Shown: in pieces, positions 26,267-35,087 of the stretch | How the letters are laid out: every line of letters begins with the position of its first letter | How positions within the stretch are numbered: the first letter of the stretch is position 1 | Assembly (NCBI GenBank): GCA_017445015.1 | Contig: JAFSVL010000048.1 | Span: forward strand, 19,641 to 83,640 | Source of the DNA: Bacteroidales bacterium | GTDB lineage: Bacteria > Bacteroidota > Bacteroidia > Bacteroidales > UBA932 | Reading direction: 5' to 3' | DNA length: 64,000 bases | Translations under genes and position numbers: made by a program | Notes under the pieces: generated by a model | The model's database searches: none | Seen by the model: only the letters and a program-made list of their open reading frames with translations | What the model was told of the DNA's origin: nothing

Positions 26267-26980
26267 TTATTCTGTTTTAATGCGTCCGATGCCGTTGATG
26301 GAAGAACGGACATTCCTGCAGTCCAGTTTCGAGACGTCAATTCCGCCGGCACCGTTGAGTTTCAGACGGGCGTCGTCGCTGCGGCCCTCGTAGGTGGCAC
26401 CTCCGACACCGTTGACGCTACCTTCCAGCAAACCGGCACAATCGAGCCCGGTCACATCCAGGGAACCTGCGCCGGAAACGGAAGACTTCATCCCCTTGCA
26501 GCGGACGGAATTCACAGTGAGGTTGCCGGCTCCGCCCAGTTTCAGCGTCACAGCGTCCGCCTCGATATCAGAGATTTGCGCCTCCCCGGCACCGGTAAGC
26601 TTCAGGGAGAAGTCATCGTTGCTGCGGATATTCCCGTGGGAACGGAAATTCACGGCGCCCGGCAAATCGATGCGGGAAATGTGCCGCGACCCCACCCGCA
26701 CATGGATACGGCGGATATTCCTGAGCGACGACCCCTTCTTCATGCCGATGGAAAGGACCCCGTCCTTCTCGACGACCTCAACGGCCTCCAGAAGTTCCTT
26801 CGTCGCACCGCTCAGTTCCAGATACGGCGCCACGCCGCACTGGTAATCGATTTTAGCGGAGAGCGACACGACCAGCGCGTCAAAGTCCTTCACACCGACG
26901 GGAAGCACTTCGTTCTCATCGACGGCGAAGGCGCAAACGCTCAGCGCGAGAGCGGCGAGACATGCAAAAAACCTATTCAT
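26267..26980 (-). CDS. Secreted head-GIN domain protein (DUF2807-like)
   Basis: 237 residues. A signal peptide (MNRFFACLAALALSVCAFA) is followed by a repetitive beta-rich domain of the DUF2807 / putative auto-transporter adhesin, head GIN type: G-I-N/G-A-G turns recur about every 20 residues (LPGAVNF, LTGAGEAQI, LGGAGNLTV, VSGAGSLDV, VNGVGGATY, LNGAGGIDV, INGIGRI). It is a periplasmic or surface protein of unknown role. The start overlaps the yebC stop by 8 nt, so it is the third gene of a TPR-yebC-GIN operon. Confidence 0.85.
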   Translation of the reverse strand: MNRFFACLAALALSVCAFAVDENEVLPVGVKDFDALVVSLSAKIDYQCGVAPYLELSGATKELLEAVEVVEKDGVLSIGMKKGSSLRNIRRIHVRVGSRHISRIDLPGAVNFRSHGNIRSNDDFSLKLTGAGEAQISDIEADAVTLKLGGAGNLTVNSVRCKGMKSSVSGAGSLDVTGLDCAGLLEGSVNGVGGATYEGRSDDARLKLNGAGGIDVSKLDCRNVRSSINGIGRIKTE

Positions 26981-27725
26981 CGGCGGGCTTCATCGTGGTA
27001 TAGACGTTGGTCACATCCTCGTCGTCCTCCAGGAGGCCGGTGAGTTTGTCCAGCGTGGCGCGCTGATCCGGTGTCACTTCCTTGAGGTCCACATTGGGAA
27101 TCTGCTCGAATCCGCCGGAAACCAGTTCAAATCCGTTTTCCTCGATGTATTTCTGAATCTGGCCATAGGCGGAATACTCTCCGTAAATCACGATGACCTT
27201 GTATTCGTTGCCCTCCTTGTCCTCCTCGGTCTGCTCGAAGAGTTCCTCCACGCCGTAGTCGATCATCTCGAGTTCCAGTTCCTCGAGGTCCATCCCCTCC
27301 TTCTCCTTGATGGTAAAGGTGCACTTGCGGTCGAACATGAAACCCACGGAACCGGTGGTCCCGAGCGAACCGCCGCATTTGTTGAAATAAGAGCGGACAT
27401 TCGCCACGGTGCGGGTATTGTTGTCCGTCGCCGCCTCCACGAGGTACGCGATACCGAAGGGGCCGAAACCCTCATAGATGATTTCCTTGAAATCGCCCTG
27501 TTTGCTCTCGGTCGCCTTCTTGATGGCGCGTTCGATGTTCTCCTTGGGCATCTGCTCGCTGCGGGCCTCCGCCATCAGGGCACGCAGGCGGGGGTTTCCC
27601 GTCACGTCGGGACCGCCCTGCTTGACCGCGATGGTGATTTCCTTTCCGAGTTTGGTGAAGGTCCGGGCCATGTGGCCCCAGCGCTTCATCTTCCTTTCCT
27701 TGCGGAATTCAAACGCTCTTCCCAT
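26973..27725 (-). CDS. yebC: YebC/PmpR family protein
   Basis: 250 residues, normal for the family. The N-terminus MGRAFEFRKERKMKRWGHMARTFTKLGKEI is typical of Bacteroidetes members (others begin with AGHSKW). It contains LRALMAEARSEQMPKENIERAIKKA and YEGFGPFGIAYLVEAATDNNTRTVANVRSYFNK, the most conserved block. Family members are DNA-binding regulators in some bacteria, and some (YebC2/TACO1) relieve ribosome stalling at polyproline. Which applies here cannot be decided from sequence. It lies 3 nt after the TPR gene and overlaps the GIN gene. Confidence 0.95.
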   Translation of the reverse strand: MGRAFEFRKERKMKRWGHMARTFTKLGKEITIAVKQGGPDVTGNPRLRALMAEARSEQMPKENIERAIKKATESKQGDFKEIIYEGFGPFGIAYLVEAATDNNTRTVANVRSYFNKCGGSLGTTGSVGFMFDRKCTFTIKEKEGMDLEELELEMIDYGVEELFEQTEEDKEGNEYKVIVIYGEYSAYGQIQKYIEENGFELVSGGFEQIPNVDLKEVTPDQRATLDKLTGLLEDDEDVTNVYTTMKPADE

Positions 27726-27728
27726 AGC

Positions 27729-28403
27729 CTATTCCTCCGTGGACGTGATGAATTTATCGATATCGTAAGCCTCGATGGAAGCCGGATATTTGTCCTTGAT
27801 GCTTTCGAAGCACTTGAGCGCTTCGGCGCCCTTGCCCGACTCACGCAGCGCGAGGCCTTCCTTCAGCAGGTAGGCGGCGGCAAAATCATTGTCGGCGGCA
27901 GCGGCGGCTTTCCTGAAAGCAGCGGCGGCGGCGGCGTAATCTTCAAGACCGACATAGGCGTCGCCCAGACAACCCAGCGCACGGGCGGTCATAACCGGAT
28001 CTTCACCGCTGTACTTCTTGAGGTAATCCACCGCATCCTCGAAGCGTTCGAGGCGCAGTGCACAGATTCCGGCGTACAGATACACCGCGGTGCCGGCCTT
28101 GGTGCCGTACTCGTCGATCACGGCTGCGAATCCGAGGGTGTTGTCATCCCCGTCCAGGGCCAGTTCCCAGTCCTCCGCCTGGAAATTGAGTTCGCAGGGA
28201 TAGCACTGTGCCATCGCTTCTTCCACACGGGGCTGCCAGATAAACTTGTAATAGCCGAGGATGCCCAGACCGACGATGACGACGGCAGCAAAGACGCTCC
28301 AGATGGTCTTCTTGTTTTCGTTGTAAAATTGCTGGGCGGAAGAAACGGTCGCCTCGATATTCTCCTGACGGATTTCTTCCTGGGTTTTCTTTTGGGTTGC
28401 CAT
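27729..28403 (-). CDS. Membrane-anchored tetratricopeptide repeat protein (YfgM/TPR-like)
   Basis: 224 residues. A short cytoplasmic N-terminus is followed by one transmembrane helix (about residues 34-53, IWSVFAAVVIVGLGILGYYKF), then TPR-like helical repeats with A-x-A-L-G and G-DAY-GLEDYAAAAAAFRKA patterns. The layout matches YfgM-type or Bacteroidetes TPR proteins thought to act with the Sec translocon or envelope complexes. First gene of the TPR-yebC-GIN operon, behind a perfect-consensus promoter. Confidence 0.85.
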   Translation of the reverse strand: MATQKKTQEEIRQENIEATVSSAQQFYNENKKTIWSVFAAVVIVGLGILGYYKFIWQPRVEEAMAQCYPCELNFQAEDWELALDGDDNTLGFAAVIDEYGTKAGTAVYLYAGICALRLERFEDAVDYLKKYSGEDPVMTARALGCLGDAYVGLEDYAAAAAAFRKAAAAADNDFAAAYLLKEGLALRESGKGAEALKCFESIKDKYPASIEAYDIDKFITSTEE

Positions 28404-28436
28404 TATGTTTTGTTTTTAGTTTTTTTCGTTAGCCTG

Positions 28437-28467
28437 CAAATTTAGGCATTTTTTGTATATTTGCAAA
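28437..28467 (-). promoter_or_regulatory. Consensus promoter of the TPR-yebC-GIN operon
   Basis: The minus strand carries TTTG (28467-28464), a 19-nt spacer and TAAATTTG (28444-28437), an exact match to the Bacteroidetes -33/-7 consensus. The -7 box ends 33 nt upstream of the ATG at 28403. It physically overlaps the recF promoter on the other strand. Confidence 0.85.
28456..28463 (+). promoter_or_regulatory. -7 box of the recF promoter
   Basis: TATATTTG matches TAnnTTTG and ends 6 nt before the recF ATG at 28470, predicting a nearly leaderless mRNA. Only a weak -33 (CCTG) stands 19 nt upstream. It directly abuts the -33 box of the divergent TPR promoter. Confidence 0.65.
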
Positions 28468-28469
28468 GT

Positions 28470-29573
28470 ATGCCGACGCTCCAAAAAATAGTCATCCGCG
28501 ACTTTCGGAACATTGCCCTTCAGGAACTCGCGTTCTCGCCGAACGTCAACTGTATCTGCGGCGGAAACGGCGAGGGAAAGACCAACCTGCTGGACGCCAT
28601 CTGGTACCTTTCCATGACGAAAAGCGCCTTTTCGGGAGGTGAACGCTTCAACTTCCGCCACGGCTGCGACAGTTTCGAAATCGGCGGCACATACACGATG
28701 GAGGGGAACCTCACCGCACGCTTTTCCGTCAGGAGCAATGCGGGCGGAGAAAAAATTTTCAAGCGCGACGACAAGGCCTACGACCGGATTTCCCGCCATA
28801 TCGGCGTACTTCCCGTCGTCATGGTCTCCCCCGCCGACATCGCCCTGGTGAGCGATTCGGGCGACGAGCGGCGGCGCTTCGTCAATACCGTCCTTTCACA
28901 GATGGACCCCGTCTATCTCGACGCCCTCCAGCAATACAACCGCCTGCTGCTCCAGCGCAACAAACTGCTCAAGGCCGATGTGCGGGATTCCGCGCTCCTG
29001 CAGGTTTTCGACGAAAAGATGGCCATCCTCGCCGGCCCGGTGTTCGAACGCCGGGAACGCTTCGCCCAGGGGCTGGTAAGTGTTGTCAGCGAATACTATA
29101 CGCGCATCTCCGGAGGGAAGGAGCAGGTAGGCATCGAATACCGCTCGGACCTGCGTAAAGGGCCGCTTGCGGAATTGATGCTCGCCCACCGGGAACGGGA
29201 TTTCATTTTCAAATACACCACCTGCGGCCTTCAGCGGGACGATTTCATCTTTACGATGGACGGCTGGCCGATCCGCCGCTGCGGTTCCCAGGGGCAGCAG
29301 AAATCCTTCCTTGTCGCCCTCAAGTTCGCCCAATACGAGCTGATGCGCCGCGGAGGCGGCCCCGCCCCCGCACTGCTGCTGGACGACCTCTTTGACAAAC
29401 TCGATACCGGCCGCGTCGCCAACCTGCTCTCGATGGTTTCCGCCAGCGATTTCGGCCAGATTTTCATCACCGACACCCATCGGGATCGTCTCAGCCCCAT
29501 CATCGACTCCCTGACCGGGGAGCGCGCCTATTTCGAAACGCACGAAGGCACATTTACCCGTCAGGATGGCTGA
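28470..29573 (+). CDS. recF: DNA replication and repair protein RecF
   Basis: 367 residues. ATG 28470 is preferred over an in-frame TTG 9 nt upstream. Motifs of the SMC-like ATPase are Walker A GGNGEGKTNLLDAI (residues 31-44), the signature GSQGQQKSFLVALKFAQ and Walker B ALLLDDLFDKLD, with the D-loop after it. RecF loads RecA with RecO/RecR at gaps in DNA. Overlaps the next gene by 8 nt, forming a recF-DUF721-pdxB-sialidase-like run. Confidence 0.97.
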   Translation: MPTLQKIVIRDFRNIALQELAFSPNVNCICGGNGEGKTNLLDAIWYLSMTKSAFSGGERFNFRHGCDSFEIGGTYTMEGNLTARFSVRSNAGGEKIFKRDDKAYDRISRHIGVLPVVMVSPADIALVSDSGDERRRFVNTVLSQMDPVYLDALQQYNRLLLQRNKLLKADVRDSALLQVFDEKMAILAGPVFERRERFAQGLVSVVSEYYTRISGGKEQVGIEYRSDLRKGPLAELMLAHRERDFIFKYTTCGLQRDDFIFTMDGWPIRRCGSQGQQKSFLVALKFAQYELMRRGGGPAPALLLDDLFDKLDTGRVANLLSMVSASDFGQIFITDTHRDRLSPIIDSLTGERAYFETHEGTFTRQDG

Positions 29574-29898
29574 ATACCGCATTCACCGGAAAGAGGCCCT
29601 GAGCATTGCGCAGGCCATCAGGCTCTGGATGAAAAGCGAACATCTCGGAGCCACCTTCAACACACGGCGTATCTTTAACGCCTGGGACCAGGTCTCGGGA
29701 GCGGCGGAGTACACCCTGAAACGCTATTTCCGGGACGGAACGCTGCATATCACGCTGAGTTCTTCCGTGGTACGCAGCCAGCTCTCCTTCCAGAAAGAAG
29801 CCCTGATTGAAAAACTGAACCGGACCCTGGAACAGGATGAACTCTTCGATCCTGAAAACCAGACGGTCTCGCGGGTCCGGGAACTCAAACTGAAATAA
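29566..29898 (+). CDS. DUF721 (DciA-like) protein
   Basis: 110-residue protein of the DUF721/DciA-related family. The Bacteroidetes form is recognisable by ALSIAQAIRLWMKSEHLGATFNTRRIFNAWDQVSGA, followed by a small beta-strand module (YFRDGTLHITLSSSVVRSQLSF) and the RELKLK end. Related DciA proteins load the replicative helicase in bacteria that lack DnaC. The direct overlap with recF by 8 nt fits a replication or repair role, which remains inferred. Confidence 0.88.
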   Translation: MAEYRIHRKEALSIAQAIRLWMKSEHLGATFNTRRIFNAWDQVSGAAEYTLKRYFRDGTLHITLSSSVVRSQLSFQKEALIEKLNRTLEQDELFDPENQTVSRVRELKLK

Positions 29899-29914
29899 GA
29901 AGCTGTTTTGAATC

Positions 29915-30949
29915 ATGAAATTCGTCATCGACAAGGATATCCCCTTCATCAAAGGCGTATTCGAACCCTGGGCCGAAGTGGTGTACCTCGAGGGAAGTGC
30001 CATTGCGCGCGTGGACCTGCTGGACGCTGACGCTTTGATTATCCGCACGCGCACGCGGTGCGACGCCGCCCTGCTCGCCGGAACGGGCGTCAAGATCATC
30101 GCCACCGCCACCATCGGTTTCGACCATATCGACCTCGATTACTGTGCCTCCAAAGGCATCTACGTCCGCAATGCCGCCGGATGCAATGCAGGCGGCGTCA
30201 TGAATTACGTTTTTTCCGCCCTGTACGGTGCCGCCGCCAGAAAAAGCATACCGCTGACAGGGGCGACTTTCGGCATTATCGGCGTAGGGAATGTGGGCAA
30301 GCGCATCGAACGCATGGCGCGGCAACTGGGATTCAAGGTGCTGCTTTGCGACCCGCCGCGTGCGGAGAACGAAAATCCCGCGCTTTTCACTCCGCTTGAG
30401 GAAACGCTCGCCGCTTCCGACATCATCTCCCTCCACGTGCCCCTGAATCCCGGCACCCGCGGCATGGCCAATGCGGAATTCTTTGCCCGGATGCGGCCGG
30501 GGGCATTTTTCATCAACTCCGCCCGCGGCGAGGTCGTCGTGGACGAAGACCTGATCGCCGCCTCCGGAAGGCTCGGCCCCATCATCATCGACACCTGGAA
30601 TAATGAGCCGGATGTCAACACACGGCTTGTGGAATGCGCGGAAATCGCCACCCCGCACATCGCCGGGTACTCCTACCAGGGCAAGCAACTGGGAACGCGG
30701 GAAGTGGTACGCGCCACGGCCCGGTACTTCAACATTGAGCCTTTGTACGAGTTCTTCCCCGCCGCCGATGTCAAGGGACTTGAAGCCGTCAAACTCGATT
30801 TCAACGGCAAAAACCAGGGGCAGATCGCCGCCATGTTCCAGTACAACTATCCGGTATTCACGGACGATTTCATCTTCCGCACCAATCCCGCCGATTTCGA
30901 GCGCCTGCGCGACAACTATAAATACCGCAGGGAATTCTTTGCTGATTAA
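29915..30949 (+). CDS. pdxB: Erythronate-4-phosphate dehydrogenase
   Basis: 344 residues of the D-2-hydroxyacid dehydrogenase family, close to PdxB in layout; E. coli PdxB is about 378. The NAD-binding motif GIIGVGNVGKR is at residues 120-130. Catalytic-type residues are the Arg in NSARGEVV, an acidic residue in NNEPDV and the His in TPHIAGYS. A short C-terminal dimerisation part remains. It oxidises 4-phospho-D-erythronate in the DXP-dependent pyridoxal phosphate pathway. The N-terminal IPFIKGVFEPWAEVVYLEG is characteristic of PdxB rather than SerA. Confidence 0.93.
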   Translation: MKFVIDKDIPFIKGVFEPWAEVVYLEGSAIARVDLLDADALIIRTRTRCDAALLAGTGVKIIATATIGFDHIDLDYCASKGIYVRNAAGCNAGGVMNYVFSALYGAAARKSIPLTGATFGIIGVGNVGKRIERMARQLGFKVLLCDPPRAENENPALFTPLEETLAASDIISLHVPLNPGTRGMANAEFFARMRPGAFFINSARGEVVVDEDLIAASGRLGPIIIDTWNNEPDVNTRLVECAEIATPHIAGYSYQGKQLGTREVVRATARYFNIEPLYEFFPAADVKGLEAVKLDFNGKNQGQIAAMFQYNYPVFTDDFIFRTNPADFERLRDNYKYRREFFAD

Positions 30950-30956
30950 AGATACC

Positions 30957-32696
30957 ATGTTGACGTCATTGATTCTTCTCTCTTTGCTGACACTCCCTCC
31001 CGCAGCGGACAGGAAGGGGGCGCCGATAGCAAAAGCGGAGGAATTGAACCGCCACGCAGAGGCCCCGGACTCCCATGCCGGAGAAACGGGAAGGAGCGCA
31101 CTGGAAGTCGATTTCCGGGGCATTTCATATCTCGGTGAAAAGGAACTCGGATACCGTTATCTCGACTACCCGAGGCTCAAGATACTGCCAGACGGGAGTT
31201 ACTTCCTGCTCTACCAGACCCGCGACCAGGAGCGGGGAAAAAACCACGACGGCGTCCTGAGCGCCTTCAGCCGCGACGGACGTACATGGGAGCGCGGACC
31301 GGCACTGTGGGAAAAACGGCCGGTGAGAGACCCGGAGGGCAATCCGGACATCCGCTATTACGCTACCGCCGATGCAATTGTGCTCCAGAACGGAGACCTG
31401 CTGGCCTTCGCGCAGTACCGGCTCCTGAACGGATCGATGAAATACCGCAAGTCCTGGGGACTCGCGATGAAACGCTCGAAAGACCTCGGCAAGACCTGGA
31501 GCGAGGAAACCGAACTCTTCCACGACCGCTGCTGGGAACCCTTCCCCCTCCAACTGCCCAATGGAGAAATCCAGGTGTACCTGACCCATACCAATCACGA
31601 CTGGGACAGGCAGCTCACCGACATCACCCTGCTTCGTTCCTTCGACAACGGCGAAACCTGGACGACGCTCAGTCCGGCGATGCGTTTCGCCGACGGCACC
31701 TCGCGGGCCGACCGCAAATCGGTGGACATGCCGCCCCCGCAGGGCGAAAGCACGGCCCACTTCACCTCACAGATGCCTGCGGCCGTCCTGCTGCACGACG
31801 GGAAGACCATTCTGGCCGCTTACGAATCCGTCCGGCTGGAGCCCTCGCATAAACTGATGCTCTCACTGGGCTGGAACAACGCCTCCTGGCCGCAGGGTAC
31901 CCTCACCGGGACACGGGAAGGTCCGGAAAAGATCATGAAGAACTTCGTCGGCGGCCAGGCCCCCTATCTGGCCCAGTTCCCCTCCGGAGAGACCGTCCTG
32001 TCCTACTGCGGGAACTTTTGGTACATCCGCCTCGCCGACGAACGGGGAAAGGGCCTCGCGAAAGCGCCGTTTTTCTCTCCGGTGAAGTTATATGCCCGCT
32101 GGGGGAACCTGGAAATCGAAAACGCCCACCTGATATGGGCGACCGCCGCCAATGTGCACAAGGATCCCTCGGAAATGTACCTGGTCCGGGACATCGTGCT
32201 GGCTCCCATGCGCCTGAACCACAGGATCCAAGCCCCGTCGCTGAGTCCGGAAATCGACGGAGACAATGCGGACTGGGCGGCGGTGGACGAATCGTTCTTT
32301 CTCGGCAGCGACTCTCAGGCCCAGTGCTGTTTCCGCTTTGCGCAGGACAAAAAATACCTTTATGTCTGCGTCGATTGCCTGGACAGGGAACTTCATGCGG
32401 AGGACATGCTGGACCTCTGCTTTTCAGACGGGAAGGATGCCTCCACCCTTCGTAAAATCACGCTTGCGGCCGACAAGGACGACACCGGGGAACGGCAGGG
32501 AGAAAATGTAAAGGTCGCCATGAAACACTATCCCGGAGAGGGATATGTCGCAGAATTCCGCATCCGGCGCGATGCCCTGCCCATCGCGGGGAAGCGCATT
32601 TTTTTCAACGCCATCCTGAGGAAAGGGACCCTGAAGGATACCTTCAACTTCCGCACCCTCGATAAGGTGGACAACTGGTTCGAGGTAAAGTTGTAA
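30957..32696 (+). CDS. Exo-alpha-sialidase/BNR-repeat protein with C-terminal CBM9-like domain
   Basis: 579 residues from ATG 30957, 7 nt after pdxB; the frame is open further upstream inside pdxB. A short signal peptide ([17 protein letters not shown]) is followed by a six-bladed-propeller-like domain with Asp-box turns ([32 protein letters not shown]) and [25 protein letters not shown] at its start. From about residue 415 a carbohydrate-binding family 9-like domain begins ([20 protein letters not shown], ending [18 protein letters not shown]). It could be a secreted sialidase-like glycosidase or a non-catalytic propeller; the Arg triad of true sialidases was not traced. Odd placement in a recF-pdxB run. 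Confidence 0.75.
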   Translation: MLTSLILLSLLTLPPAADRKGAPIAKAEELNRHAEAPDSHAGETGRSALEVDFRGISYLGEKELGYRYLDYPRLKILPDGSYFLLYQTRDQERGKNHDGVLSAFSRDGRTWERGPALWEKRPVRDPEGNPDIRYYATADAIVLQNGDLLAFAQYRLLNGSMKYRKSWGLAMKRSKDLGKTWSEETELFHDRCWEPFPLQLPNGEIQVYLTHTNHDWDRQLTDITLLRSFDNGETWTTLSPAMRFADGTSRADRKSVDMPPPQGESTAHFTSQMPAAVLLHDGKTILAAYESVRLEPSHKLMLSLGWNNASWPQGTLTGTREGPEKIMKNFVGGQAPYLAQFPSGETVLSYCGNFWYIRLADERGKGLAKAPFFSPVKLYARWGNLEIENAHLIWATAANVHKDPSEMYLVRDIVLAPMRLNHRIQAPSLSPEIDGDNADWAAVDESFFLGSDSQAQCCFRFAQDKKYLYVCVDCLDRELHAEDMLDLCFSDGKDASTLRKITLAADKDDTGERQGENVKVAMKHYPGEGYVAEFRIRRDALPIAGKRIFFNAILRKGTLKDTFNFRTLDKVDNWFEVKL

Positions 32697-32704
32697 AAAA
32701 TACC

Positions 32705-32712
32705 TACCTTTG
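32705..32712 (+). promoter_or_regulatory. -7 box upstream of the decarboxylase operon
   Basis: TACCTTTG fits TAnnTTTG and ends 6 nt before the ATG at 32719, 8 nt after the stop of the sialidase-like gene. No TTTG was seen at the 19-nt distance, so its strength is uncertain. Confidence 0.5.
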
Positions 32713-32718
32713 CATAAT

Positions 32719-34230
32719 ATGTCGATACAACAGGATAAAGCGATACGGCTGGAAGAGCGGCGCGCGGCCGCTTGGGAAGGCGGCGGGGAAAAGCGCATCG
32801 AAGCGCAGCATGCCAAAGGGAAAATGACCGCCAGGGAGCGGCTCACGTTACTGCTCGACGAAGGTTCCTTCGAAGAATTCGATACCTTCGTCCAGCATCG
32901 CTGCACCCACTTCGGCATGGAGGCATCCCACCCTGACGGGGATGGCGTCGTCAGCGGCACCGGCACCATCGGAGGCCGGCCCGTCGCCGTCTTTGCGCAG
33001 GATTTCACCGTGAACGGCGGCTCGCTGAGCAAGACCATGGCGGAAAAGATCTGCAAGGTGATGGACCTGGCGATGAAAACGGGCATGCCGGTCATCGGCC
33101 TGAACGATTCCGGCGGCGCACGTATCCAGGAAGGCATCGACGCCCTCGCGGGATATGCGGAGATTTTTGAACGGAACATCCTCGCCTCCGGCGTAATCCC
33201 GCAGATCAGCGGCATCTTCGGGCCCTGCGCCGGCGGTGCCGTTTACTCCCCCGCCCTTACGGATTTCACCTTGATGGTGCGCGGGACTTCCCACATGTTC
33301 CTGACAGGCCCGGCGGTCGTCAAGAGCGTCACCGGCGAGGAGGTCAGCCAGGAGGAACTGGGAGGCGCCGACGTGCATGCCTCCCGCAGCGGCGTGGCCC
33401 ATTTTGCCGCGGAAAACGAACAGGAAGGCATTGCCACCCTGCGGCAGCTCCTCTCCTTCCTGCCCCAGAACAACCGCTGCGAAGCCCCGGAAAAAGCCAC
33501 GGACGACCCTGCGGGACGCGCCTGCCCGGAACTCGACGGCATCATCCCCGACTCCGCCCAGCAGGCCTATGACATGTATGGCGTCATCGGCAGCATCGTG
33601 GACGACGGGGAATTCTTCGAGATCCACCGTGACTTCGCACCGAACATCATCGTGGGGTTTGCACATCTGGGCAGCAGGAGCGTAGGCATTGTCGCCAACC
33701 AGCCGGCCAAGATGGCCGGTGTGCTGGACATCGGCGCATCGCGCAAGGCCGCCCGTTTCGTACGTTTCTGCGACGCCTTCAACATCCCGCTCGTCACGCT
33801 CGTCGATGTCCCCGGCTTCCTCTGCGGCACGCAACAGGAATACGGAGCCATCATCAGCAATGGTGCGAAATTGCTTTACGCCTATGGCGAGGCCACGGTC
33901 CCCAAGGTGACGGTTACGCTCCGGAAGAGTTACGGAGGCGCCCATATCGTTATGAGTTGCAAACAATTACGAGGAGACATCAACTATGCCTGGCCCTCGG
34001 CGGAGATTGCCGTCATGGGAGCTAAGGGTGCGGTGGGCATCCTGAAAGGGGTCGAGGAAAAGGACTACGAGGCGCTGTTCTGCAACCCGTACCAGGCCGC
34101 GCAGAAAGGCTATATCGAAGATGTCATCCTGCCCCGGGACACCCGGTGGCGCGTCATCCGCGCATTGGCTTACCTGGAGGGAAAGCGGCTGGACCTCCCG
34201 CCCAAGAAACACGATAACCTTCCTTTGTGA
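32719..34230 (+). CDS. mmdA: Carboxyltransferase subunit of methylmalonyl-CoA decarboxylase / propionyl-CoA carboxylase
   Basis: 503 residues, the usual size. ATG 32719 gives the family start [42 protein letters not shown]. The carboxyltransferase N domain has [19 protein letters not shown] and [13 protein letters not shown]. The C domain has [30 protein letters not shown], with the oxyanion-type Gly runs. It moves CO2 between (S)-methylmalonyl-CoA and biotin. With the OadG, biotin carrier and OadB genes behind it, it probably works in the decarboxylating, Na+-exporting direction, as in propionate formation. The stop overlaps oadG by 1 nt. Confidence 0.95.
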   Translation: MSIQQDKAIRLEERRAAAWEGGGEKRIEAQHAKGKMTARERLTLLLDEGSFEEFDTFVQHRCTHFGMEASHPDGDGVVSGTGTIGGRPVAVFAQDFTVNGGSLSKTMAEKICKVMDLAMKTGMPVIGLNDSGGARIQEGIDALAGYAEIFERNILASGVIPQISGIFGPCAGGAVYSPALTDFTLMVRGTSHMFLTGPAVVKSVTGEEVSQEELGGADVHASRSGVAHFAAENEQEGIATLRQLLSFLPQNNRCEAPEKATDDPAGRACPELDGIIPDSAQQAYDMYGVIGSIVDDGEFFEIHRDFAPNIIVGFAHLGSRSVGIVANQPAKMAGVLDIGASRKAARFVRFCDAFNIPLVTLVDVPGFLCGTQQEYGAIISNGAKLLYAYGEATVPKVTVTLRKSYGGAHIVMSCKQLRGDINYAWPSAEIAVMGAKGAVGILKGVEEKDYEALFCNPYQAAQKGYIEDVILPRDTRWRVIRALAYLEGKRLDLPPKKHDNLPL

Positions 34231-34637
34231 TGCACGACGGCCTGATTCTCGCGCTTGTCAGCATCGGCGTCGTCTTCGCGGCGCTGCTGATCCTCTACCT
34301 TTTTTACGGGTTGATGGGGAAACTCTTCATGCGGCAGGCTCCTGCCCGGCCCCGGGCTCAGGCTCCGGAGGACGATGAGGAAGCCGTCCGGATGGCTGCG
34401 GCCATCGCCGTCGCCCTGGAACTGGAAAACAGCAGGAAGATTACCATCCACCCCTCCTGTCCTTCCTGGAAAACCCCGGAATACGGTTTCCGGAAAGCGG
34501 TTTCACCCGAAGGGCCGGCAACCCGCGGCGCTGACTGTGTCGGAAGCCCCCTGCGCCCTGTTGCTACGCAACCCTGTCCGGGTAAATGGTCGCAGGGGGC
34601 AACCCGCAACAGTCCTGAGCGCGCAGCGGATTGCTGA
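34230..34637 (+). CDS. OadG-like gamma/delta subunit of Na+-pumping decarboxylase, C-terminus supplied by a repeat
   Basis: 135 residues. One N-terminal membrane helix (about residues 4-28, LILALVSIGVVFAALLILYLFYG) and a short charged region (DDEEAVRMAAAIAVALELENSR) match OadG/MmdD subunits, which are normally about 80-100 residues. From roughly residue 95 onward (codons in 34515-34637) the sequence is encoded by a palindromic repeat: Pro/Arg/Cys-rich and unlike the rest. The natural end was probably near KTPEYGFRKA. The subunit stabilises the complex; the extra tail is likely tolerated. ATG overlaps the mmdA stop (TGATG). Confidence 0.8.
   Translation: MHDGLILALVSIGVVFAALLILYLFYGLMGKLFMRQAPARPRAQAPEDDEEAVRMAAAIAVALELENSRKITIHPSCPSWKTPEYGFRKAVSPEGPATRGADCVGSPLRPVATQPCPGKWSQGATRNSPERAADC
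34515..34637. repeat. Structured palindromic repeat, copy B
   Basis: Overlaps the 3' end of the oadG-like gene. The inner arms GCCCCCTGCG (34546-34555) and CGCAGGGGGC (34591-34600) are perfect. The apical hairpin is GTTGC-TAC-GCAAC (34560-34572). The outer arms 34515-34537 and 34608-34635 are complementary with bulges. Read on the minus strand, its core ATTTACCCGGACAGGGTTGC differs from copy A (26168-26252) by one base, while the flanking arms differ but stay self-complementary. Confidence 0.75.
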
Positions 34638-34655
34638 TTTTCAACGGAAAAGAAT

Positions 34656-35081
34656 ATGAAATATACAATTACGATAGACGGAAAACAATACGCGGTGCAG
34701 GTCAAAAGCATCGTGGGAGACCAGGCGGAGGTAGAGGTAAACGGAAAGTCCTGCAGCGTCAAGGTGGAACAGGCACGCCAACCCCTGCCGGTACAACGTG
34801 CGGCCCAGCCCGCCCCCCTCATGACGGCGGTCCCGCCGGCACAGGCGCAGGTACAGGTTCCTGCAGGCGGAAAGGCGGTCACCGCGCCGCTGCCCGGCGT
34901 TATCATCCACCTGATGGCCGTTCCCGGTCAAGGCGTACGGAGGGGTGACAAAATCGCCGTACTGGAAGCCATGAAAATGGAAAACGACATCCTCGCCCCC
35001 GCCGACGGACAAATCTCGGACATTGCCGTCCATGAGGGAGATTCCGTCCTGGAAGGCGCCGTCATCGCCACAATGGTTTAA
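34656..35081 (+). CDS. Biotin carboxyl carrier protein of the decarboxylase
   Basis: 141 residues. The N-terminal KYTITIDGKQYAVQVKSI is the usual start of this subunit. It is followed by a Pro/Ala/Gln linker (about residues 40-72) and a biotinyl domain. The biotinylation motif is EAMKMEN with Lys107 as the modified residue, then LAPADGQISDIAVHEGDSVLEGAVI. Carries CO2 from the carboxyltransferase to the membrane subunit OadB. Lies 18 bp after oadG and 6 bp before oadB. Confidence 0.95.
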   Translation: MKYTITIDGKQYAVQVKSIVGDQAEVEVNGKSCSVKVEQARQPLPVQRAAQPAPLMTAVPPAQAQVQVPAGGKAVTAPLPGVIIHLMAVPGQGVRRGDKIAVLEAMKMENDILAPADGQISDIAVHEGDSVLEGAVIATMV

Positions 35082-35087
35082 AGGGGC

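Noticed and set aside
30603-30956. Upstream extension of the sialidase-like frame inside pdxB
   Set aside because: The frame is open, but the segment overlaps pdxB and lacks a signal peptide; the ATG at 30957 gives one.
29885-31123. Minus-strand frame of 412 codons opposite pdxB
   Set aside because: PdxB has full NAD-binding and catalytic motifs; this frame is its antisense shadow.
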